From RH-AL1 sp965277355 (GTDB lineage Bacteria > Pseudomonadota > Alphaproteobacteria > Rhizobiales > Beijerinckiaceae): a DNA stretch of 64,000 nucleotides. The notes below the pieces were generated by a model. It did not search any database. It was given only the letters and a program-made list of their open reading frames with translations, and had not been told where the DNA came from. The stretch spans positions 434,001 through 498,000 of the forward strand of contig CBDICN010000002.1 of the NCBI GenBank assembly GCA_965277355.1, read 5' to 3'. Below are positions 58,413 through 64,000 of this stretch, in pieces. How positions within the stretch are numbered: position 1 is the stretch's first letter; the number at the start of each line of letters is the position of its first letter. Made by a program: the position numbers and the translations under genes.

Positions 58413-61400
58413 TCGGTGTCGCTGCTCAAACGCGCCCTATCCGGCCTCGGTCGCTCGAAAAAGACCGCGCGCAACTTCTTCGATCAGGCCTATTACAGGT
58501 CCGCTTACGCCGACGTCGCGGCGGCACGAGTCGACGCCTTCGAGCATTTCATGACCCACGGGTGGCGTGAAGGCCGCAACCCGTCGCGGATTTTCAACAC
58601 CCTTTATTACCGCGACGGCCACCTCGGCGGCGCCGAAGTCAACCCGCTGGCGCACTACGTCGAAGCGGGCGGCCGAGCTTCGGGGCTGGCGGCGCTGCCG
58701 CCGACCGGCGAGGAGTTCATCAAGCTGCAGCGCCCGCTCGCGCACCCGATGTTCGACTACGAGTACTACCGGCTGCAGACCGACACGACCTCCCAAGACC
58801 TGCTCGGCCACTATCTCACGACCGGCTGGCGGCAGGGGATAGCCCCGAGCGCGTCCTTCGACGTGCAGCTCTATTCCGACGAGAACAGTTTCGTCAAAGC
58901 ACTCAACGTCAGCCCGCTCTACCACTACGCCTCGCAAGAACGCATGCGGCGGGCGCGAGCCCGGGAGGTCGCGTCCGAGACGCAGAGCGTGCGCGTCTCG
59001 CGCGACGAACTTATCGCCGCCATCAAACCCGAATTCGACGAGGCGTTCTACCTTCGCCGCTACCAGGACGTGAAGCTCGCCCGTCTGGAGCCGTTCACGC
59101 ATTTCATCGAACACGGTATGGACGAGCGACGTGATCCCAACGCGCTCTTCAACACGGCCTACTACCTTGCCGAAAATCCCGCGCTCGAGCGCGGCACGGT
59201 CGCGCCGTTCTATCATTATGTGACGGAGGGCAGGAGCAGGGGCCTTCGCGGCAATCCGACCGGAGCGCGCATTTACCCGCCGCTGCTTGCCCCGAGCGTC
59301 GAGGCCTGGACCCACGTCGTTCCGGCCGCGGATACGGCGGGTGCCGAGTACATCGTCATCATGCCCGTCTACAAAGGCTACGAGGAGAGCCTGGCATCGA
59401 TCTTCGCGGTATTGACAGCGGAGCAGAAGACCAGGTTCGCACTCCGCGTCATCAACGACGCGACGCCGGACAAGAAGCTCGACGCCGCCCTGCGCGATCT
59501 CGCGGCCAGGGATTTGTTCTCATACAGCCGCAACCAGGCCAATGTCGGCTTCGTCAAGACCTGCAACCGCGGACTGCGCGAGTTCGCCGACAAGGCCGTG
59601 GTCCTGCTCAACGCCGACACCGAGGTCTACAGCGACTGGCTCGACAGAATCGACAATCACGCCAAGCGCGACCCGTGCATCGCGACAATCACGCCGTTCA
59701 GCAACAACGCCACGATCTGCAGCTATCCGCACCTCAACGACAACAATCTGATCGAGCCCGAACGCACCGCACGCGAGCTTGATCGACTGGCGGCAGGCTG
59801 CAACGCCGGTCGGGTGAGCGACGTCCCGACAGGCGTCGGCTTCTGCTTCTTTATGAGCAAGGCGAGCCGCGACGCCATCGGCAACCTCGACGAGGATGCC
59901 TTCGGCATCGGCTACGGCGAGGAGAACGATTTCTGCCTGCGCGCGGCCAAGGCCGGCTTCCGCAACGTTCTGGCCGAAGACATTTTCGTCTACCATGCCG
60001 GACAGGTCTCGTTCGCGGAATTGGCGGCGGCCGAATACGGGCCAGGACAAAAGGCTCTGCTCGGCAAGCATCCCGAATATCCGCTCGTCATCCGGCAGCA
60101 TCTGGAGGCCGATGCGACGCTCTACGGGCGTATGCGACTGGATCTCCTGCGCCTGGCGGAATACGCCCAGCCGGACTGCGTCGTGTTCGTTTCGCATGCC
60201 CTGAAAGGGGGCATTGTCACTCACATCGAGCACATGGAAAAGCGCCTGGCGGAGGCCGGCGTGAAGGTCGTCCATCTGCGCGTCGGCGTGGGCAATCGCT
60301 GGAGCGTCGAGATCAAGTCGATGGGCAAGGACGCGCCCTACTGTCCGAATCTTCGACCGGTCGCCTTCGCCCACATGCGGCCGCTGCTTGAAGAGTTCCT
60401 CGGCTGGCTCGCGCCGGCCGCGATCCACGTCCATTCGCTGGTGGGGTTCGACTGGATCGCGACGGCCGGTCTCCTCGATATGATCAGGGATAGCGCGACC
60501 CCCTATTTTTGTACCCTCCACGACTATTCGGCGGTGTGTCATCGCAACGACCTCGTCAAGCCGGACGGTCGCTACTGCGGTCTGCCCAGCGTCGATGTCT
60601 GCCGCGCATGCCTGCGGTCCGATCAGACCTATCCCGAAGCCATCGATCCCGCCGTGAGGCAGCAAACCTTCGGCAGCTTCCTCGCCGGCGCGGCGGCCGT
60701 GTTCGCGCCCTCCGAGGACATTGCCACGCGCCTCAGGAGCGCCGGTGTCCCCTACGAGATCGAGGTGAGGCCGCACGAGGAGACCTACGATGTCGATCCG
60801 CTGCCGAGGCCCTCACCTGACGCTTCCACGATCGACATCGTGACGATCGGAGCCATCGGACCCCACAAGGGCTCGCGTCTTCTTCTCAGCCTCGCGCGCG
60901 ACGCGAGGGCGCGCAAGCTCCCCATTCGTTTTCACATCGTCGGCTATTCCGACATGTCGCGCGAAATGGCCGATGCCGGGGTCGAGGAAAGCGGTCGCTA
61001 CGACACCGAGGCCGAGGCCGTGGCACTCGCGCGCGAGATCCGCCCGGCCTACGTCCTTCTCCCCTCGATCTGGCCGGAGACGTTCTGCTACGCTCTCTCC
61101 TTGGCATTCATGGTCGACGTTCCGCCGATCGTGTTCGACCTTGGGGCGCAGCGCGATCGCGTCGAGGAGGCGGGTTTCGGGGTCATCTTGCCCTACGAAT
61201 TGCTGGATGACATCAAGGCGATCAACGATCGCCTCGCGGCGCTGCCGATCACGAGAACGCTCCGCAGCGGCTTCAAGCGCCGGCTGCACACCTACCGGAA
61301 CATCCTGACGGACTATTATCCGGCGGACTTCCTCGGCCGGCGTGCTACGCTCGCCCCGGTCTTTGCCGGCCAATCGACGAATGCTCCCGCGCCGCGTTGA
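58413..61400 (+). CDS. Multidomain glycosyltransferase: three N-terminal repeats, GT2 domain, GT4-like domain
   Basis: A 995-residue protein. The N-terminal 290 residues carry three copies of a motif of the type FDQAYYRSAYADVAAARVDAFEHFMTHGWREGRNPSRIFN (quoted in part), recognisable again near 115 and 210 by YYRLQTDTTSQDLLGHYLTTGWR and FYLRRYQDVKLARLEPFTHFIEHG. Then follows a GT2 domain (about 312-560: YIVIMPVYKGYEESLASIF, VVLLNADTEVYSDW, DEDAFGIGYGEENDFCLRAA) and a GT4-like domain (about 590-960: SHALKGGIVTHIEHMEKRL, TIGAIGPHKGSRLL, LLPSIWPETFCYALSLAF). The start is GTG 58413; TTG 58404 is also in frame. It probably builds a surface polysaccharide. Confidence 0.88.
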   Translation, partial: SVSLLKRALSGLGRSKKTARNFFDQAYYRSAYADVAAARVDAFEHFMTHGWREGRNPSRIFNTLYYRDGHLGGAEVNPLAHYVEAGGRASGLAALPPTGEEFIKLQRPLAHPMFDYEYYRLQTDTTSQDLLGHYLTTGWRQGIAPSASFDVQLYSDENSFVKALNVSPLYHYASQERMRRARAREVASETQSVRVSRDELIAAIKPEFDEAFYLRRYQDVKLARLEPFTHFIEHGMDERRDPNALFNTAYYLAENPALERGTVAPFYHYVTEGRSRGLRGNPTGARIYPPLLAPSVEAWTHVVPAADTAGAEYIVIMPVYKGYEESLASIFAVLTAEQKTRFALRVINDATPDKKLDAALRDLAARDLFSYSRNQANVGFVKTCNRGLREFADKAVVLLNADTEVYSDWLDRIDNHAKRDPCIATITPFSNNATICSYPHLNDNNLIEPERTARELDRLAAGCNAGRVSDVPTGVGFCFFMSKASRDAIGNLDEDAFGIGYGEENDFCLRAAKAGFRNVLAEDIFVYHAGQVSFAELAAAEYGPGQKALLGKHPEYPLVIRQHLEADATLYGRMRLDLLRLAEYAQPDCVVFVSHALKGGIVTHIEHMEKRLAEAGVKVVHLRVGVGNRWSVEIKSMGKDAPYCPNLRPVAFAHMRPLLEEFLGWLAPAAIHVHSLVGFDWIATAGLLDMIRDSATPYFCTLHDYSAVCHRNDLVKPDGRYCGLPSVDVCRACLRSDQTYPEAIDPAVRQQTFGSFLAGAAAVFAPSEDIATRLRSAGVPYEIEVRPHEETYDVDPLPRPSPDASTIDIVTIGAIGPHKGSRLLLSLARDARARKLPIRFHIVGYSDMSREMADAGVEESGRYDTEAEAVALAREIRPAYVLLPSIWPETFCYALSLAFMVDVPPIVFDLGAQRDRVEEAGFGVILPYELLDDIKAINDRLAALPITRTLRSGFKRRLHTYRNILTDYYPADFLGRRATLAPVFAGQSTNAPAPR

Positions 61401-61442
61401 TCGGCGGACGCCGGAAGCGGGACGTCATCTGGTCGAGAGGTC

Positions 61443-62135
61443 ATGGATCAGCTTTCCATTCGTTCGCGGGGTCGAGAGTGCGCGAGCCTGATGTCGGCCT
61501 GCCTCGCGGCGTCCTTCAAGAAAGCTCTCGCATTGGAAACGACGCTGCCGTCCTTCGTGCTCGAGATGGAGGGCGCATCGGGGCTCGTCTTCCGGATGCT
61601 GATCAATAATCTTCTCGCGGCCGTCCCAAGCCCGCACTATCTCGAGATCGGGTCCTGGCCGGGTTCGACCGCCTGCGCCGCGATGAGCGGGAACGCCGCG
61701 AACATCATCTGCATCGACGATTGGTCGGCGCCGGCCAGTTCCGGAGCGGCACTGGCGGCCAATCTCGAGCAGGTGCGGGCGCCGTACAACAGCTACGACG
61801 TCTACCCGGCCGATTTCCGGACGATCGACTACAGCGCCATCGGCACCTACAACATCTACCTGTTTGCCGGCCCCCACGATCGGAGCGCGCAGACGGAAGG
61901 CATCGGTATGCCGATCGCTTGCCTCGACGACGACTTCATCCTCGCGGCGGAGGAATGGAACGATCCCGTGGTGCGCGCCGCGACACGCGATGCCGTCCGG
62001 CGCACGGCGCTGACCTGCCTCTACGGCATCGAGATTCGCACCACCCAGGACGACGAGCCGGCCACATCCCGCGGGCGCGAGAGCGACTGGCATAATGGAT
62101 ATTTCATCGGCGCCTTTCAGAAGGATCCGAGATGA
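61443..62135 (+). CDS. Small SAM-methyltransferase-like protein of the polysaccharide locus
   Basis: A 230-residue protein with a Rossmann-type motif LEIGSWPGSTACAAM near 67-81 and a downstream acidic IICIDDWSAP, which resemble motifs I and II of class I methyltransferases (TylF/macrocin-like or DUF-type sugar methyltransferases). A third motif is not evident. The ATG is at 61443. Its last codons overlap the next gene by four bases (ATGA), showing coupled expression with the GT61 enzyme. Confidence 0.6.
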   Translation: MDQLSIRSRGRECASLMSACLAASFKKALALETTLPSFVLEMEGASGLVFRMLINNLLAAVPSPHYLEIGSWPGSTACAAMSGNAANIICIDDWSAPASSGAALAANLEQVRAPYNSYDVYPADFRTIDYSAIGTYNIYLFAGPHDRSAQTEGIGMPIACLDDDFILAAEEWNDPVVRAATRDAVRRTALTCLYGIEIRTTQDDEPATSRGRESDWHNGYFIGAFQKDPR

Positions 62136-63241
62136 GCGGCGCGCTGGACGCGCCAGGCCGCACGCTCAACAAAATCACCATCGGGGCGGCGAAGGCCGCG
62201 CGGGTCGTCACAGTCGAGACCCGGCCCGCGCTTCGGATCGGCTCGCGGCTGGTGCCCTTCTTCAACGGGCAGCGCCACAACGTCTTCGGCCATGTCGTGC
62301 CCAACATGAGCCTCCCGATGGACCTCAACCTCTCGACGCTCGAGAACGTCTACCTCCTCGTCGAACGCGGGAGAGACGGTGTCGTCATCGATGCGGAGGG
62401 CAATCTCATCCACGAGACGACTTTCTTCGCCGACAGCGACTTCAGCCGGTTCACCCTCGAGTTCTTGCGGGACACCGCCGTCGATCTCGACCAGGACGTG
62501 TTCCTCTCGATGGACGGTAGCTGGCGGAACTACTATCACTGGACGATCATCGGCCTCGGCCGCTCGATGCTCTACAATCATTGTTCGAACAACAAGCACC
62601 CGTCAATCGTCATCGATTATCTCAGCCGCGACAGCAAGACGTGGAAGATCGGCTTTTCTCACGATCTATGGTGCGACAGCATGAAGGAAACCGGCGTTTT
62701 AGCCAACAGCATCGTACTCAGGGATGGAGTATACAGAATCAAGTCGCTCGATTATCTGTGGCATACGGTCGACCAACCCCCTTATTTGAGTTTCTTTCCG
62801 TCATTCTACGCAGGATTCGACGAGATCGCGAACCGGGTCGAAGACGCGGTCGCCGTGAAACGAAACATCATCGTCTCTCGCATCTTGGATCCTCGCCTCA
62901 CGCCCACGGGGCAGGAGGCCGCGAGCCTGCTCGCGGACAAGGCAGGTTTCGAGGTGGTCGACTTCGAGGCGCTGGAGTTCGCCGAGCAGATCAGGCTTCT
63001 CGGCCAGACCAACGTCATCGTCGCCCCGCATGGCGCGGGCCTCAGCAACCTCCTCTACGCCCGCAGGTCCGCGAAGATCATCGAGTTGAACAAGCGCCTG
63101 AACGGCGAGAAGGACCTACGACCGTGGTTCTACCTGCTCGCCTCGGGCAAGAACCAGCGATATAGCTATCTGGACCTCGACCTGTTCGCGGGCGACGCCG
63201 CGCAGATCTTCAATCGCGTCGTGCAACTCGCCTGTCTGTAG
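62132..63241 (+). CDS. GT61-family glycosyltransferase
   Basis: A 369-residue enzyme with the GT61 (DUF563) pattern: YYHWTIIGLGRSM near residue 132, a central RILDPRLTPTGQ nucleotide-binding loop region near 255, and TNVIVAPHGAGLSNLLYAR near 290, the family signature. Bacterial members add xylose, GlcNAc or related sugars to capsular or exopolysaccharide. It overlaps the upstream gene by four bases. Confidence 0.85.
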   Translation: MSGALDAPGRTLNKITIGAAKAARVVTVETRPALRIGSRLVPFFNGQRHNVFGHVVPNMSLPMDLNLSTLENVYLLVERGRDGVVIDAEGNLIHETTFFADSDFSRFTLEFLRDTAVDLDQDVFLSMDGSWRNYYHWTIIGLGRSMLYNHCSNNKHPSIVIDYLSRDSKTWKIGFSHDLWCDSMKETGVLANSIVLRDGVYRIKSLDYLWHTVDQPPYLSFFPSFYAGFDEIANRVEDAVAVKRNIIVSRILDPRLTPTGQEAASLLADKAGFEVVDFEALEFAEQIRLLGQTNVIVAPHGAGLSNLLYARRSAKIIELNKRLNGEKDLRPWFYLLASGKNQRYSYLDLDLFAGDAAQIFNRVVQLACL

Positions 63242-63353
63242 AGTTCAGCTTGGCCCCGCGCCATGGTCCGGGCACGATTGCGTGATCTGTGAAAGCCGAG
63301 CCGGCAGGCAGATGCCGGTCCTTGGCCGAAGCATGACATGGTGAGCAAACAAG

Positions 63354-64000
63354 ATGTCCGACTTCGCGCTCGAGCACGTGACGCATCGGGAAATACCGCG
63401 ATCCAAGAGTGACTTCCGTGCGACTCTCACCGCGCAGATGCATGTGTTGCACGCGCTGATCCTTCACGACATCAAGACCCGCTTCTTCGGTAGCGGCATC
63501 GGCTACGTCATCACGATCCTTTGGCCGACGGTTCACATGGCCGTCGTCATGATCGCCTTCATCTTCGGCGGCCGCCAAGCGCCTTACGGCGACAGCAGGC
63601 TGCTATACGTCGCCACCGCCGTGCTCCCTTACATATGCTGGAACTACATCACCCGCTTCACCATGCTTGGGGTCACCCAGAACAAGTTCTTCCTGCAATA
63701 CCCTATCATTCGCCCGCTCGATATCATGTTCGCGCGGATCGCCTTGGAAATCATCAGCTCGTTCATTATCACGATCCTCCTTCTCACGGCACTTCTACTC
63801 TTGCAGGTCGACATCGTGCCGCATCATCTGGATAGAGCCGCACTCGGTCTGATTTCCGCGGTGTTGCTCGGCATCGGTTTCGGCATCATCAACGGGGTGA
63901 TCTGCATGATCTTCCCGCTTTGGCAGGTGCCTTATATTCTCATCGCGATCGGATGCTGGTTCACAGCCGGCGTGGGCCTCAATCCGGAATTGCTGCCGCC
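63354..64000 (+). CDS. ABC-2 type polysaccharide export permease (truncated by window end)
   Basis: The ATG at 63354 opens a frame that continues to the window end. It begins MSDFALEHVTHREIPRSKSD and the ABC2-membrane domain follows (LTAQMHVLHALILHDIKTRF, GYVITILWPTVHMAVVMIAF, LPYICWNYITRFTMLGVTQN, PIIRPLDIMFARIALEIISS, quoted in parts). It resembles KpsM/Wzm/RfbA permeases that export lipid-linked or capsular polysaccharide with an ABC ATPase. The partner ATPase is expected beyond 64000. Confidence 0.87.
   Translation, partial: MSDFALEHVTHREIPRSKSDFRATLTAQMHVLHALILHDIKTRFFGSGIGYVITILWPTVHMAVVMIAFIFGGRQAPYGDSRLLYVATAVLPYICWNYITRFTMLGVTQNKFFLQYPIIRPLDIMFARIALEIISSFIITILLLTALLLLQVDIVPHHLDRAALGLISAVLLGIGFGIINGVICMIFPLWQVPYILIAIGCWFTAGVGLNPELLP

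Overview
The window is high-GC DNA from an alphaproteobacterium, most likely order Hyphomicrobiales (a Methylobacteriaceae/Beijerinckiaceae/Salinarimonas-like lineage). The evidence is bacteriochlorophyll genes (bchH, bchG, bchP), a GapR-type protein, an RcdA homologue (DUF1465), a TrcR-type DUF1013 protein, a cysteine-free 41-residue L36, DUF1036/DUF882/DUF1192 proteins and a NicO-family exporter. The assignment is by inference from gene content. Both ends of the window cut a gene: an SDR oxidoreductase on the left and an ABC-2 polysaccharide exporter permease on the right.

Layout. 1-3.6 kb: SDR gene, then an acyl-CoA oxidation module (etfB, etfA, 3-hydroxyacyl-CoA dehydrogenase). 3.8-6 kb: a DUF1007 protein and NicO-type Ni/Co exporter, then a host-attachment family protein. 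6-11.9 kb, minus strand: two envelope proteins with internal repeats (a DUF882/M15-like peptidase and an L,D-transpeptidase) and a sigma-54-dependent response regulator. 12.1-19.9 kb: bchH, a palindromic repeat cluster, bchG, bchP and a membrane alpha/beta hydrolase. PpsR-like palindromes lie upstream of bchH. 20-25.6 kb: rpmJ, a TPR lipo/secreted protein, pyk, DUF1036, N-formylglutamate amidohydrolase, a tiny Met/His-rich secreted peptide, gapR and a MaoC-like protein. 25.7-29.3 kb: an outer-membrane beta-barrel whose stop codon holds an IS630 element, then tspO and a small secreted protein.

29.4-41.8 kb is the most interesting block. A minus-strand operon urtA2-urtA1-urtB-urtC-urtD-urtE-fmdA-fmdB encodes a urea/short-chain-amide ABC importer with two tandem binding proteins, a formamidase and its FmdB partner, and ends in a strong terminator. 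Divergent from it is a two-gene sensory operon: an NCS1-transporter/Cys-rich linker/histidine kinase/receiver fusion and a LuxR-type response regulator. I infer that the transporter-kinase senses a nitrogenous substrate and controls the divergent amide operon. A second, different IS630-family element sits in the stop codon of the LuxR gene.

43.1-54 kb is housekeeping: tRNA-Glu(CTC), mobA, an RlpA-family protein, a CNT nucleoside transporter, two metallophosphoesterases, a peroxiredoxin, a TPR protein, GNAT and Nudix genes, a tautomerase with a C-terminal frameshift, and a class III aminotransferase possibly of the HpnO type. 54-55.8 kb has cell-cycle genes (rcdA-like, DUF1192, trcR-like). From 55.8 kb to the end is a surface-polysaccharide locus: a double-GT2 protein, a large repeat/GT2/GT4 protein, a small methyltransferase-like protein, a GT61 enzyme and an ABC-2 export permease.
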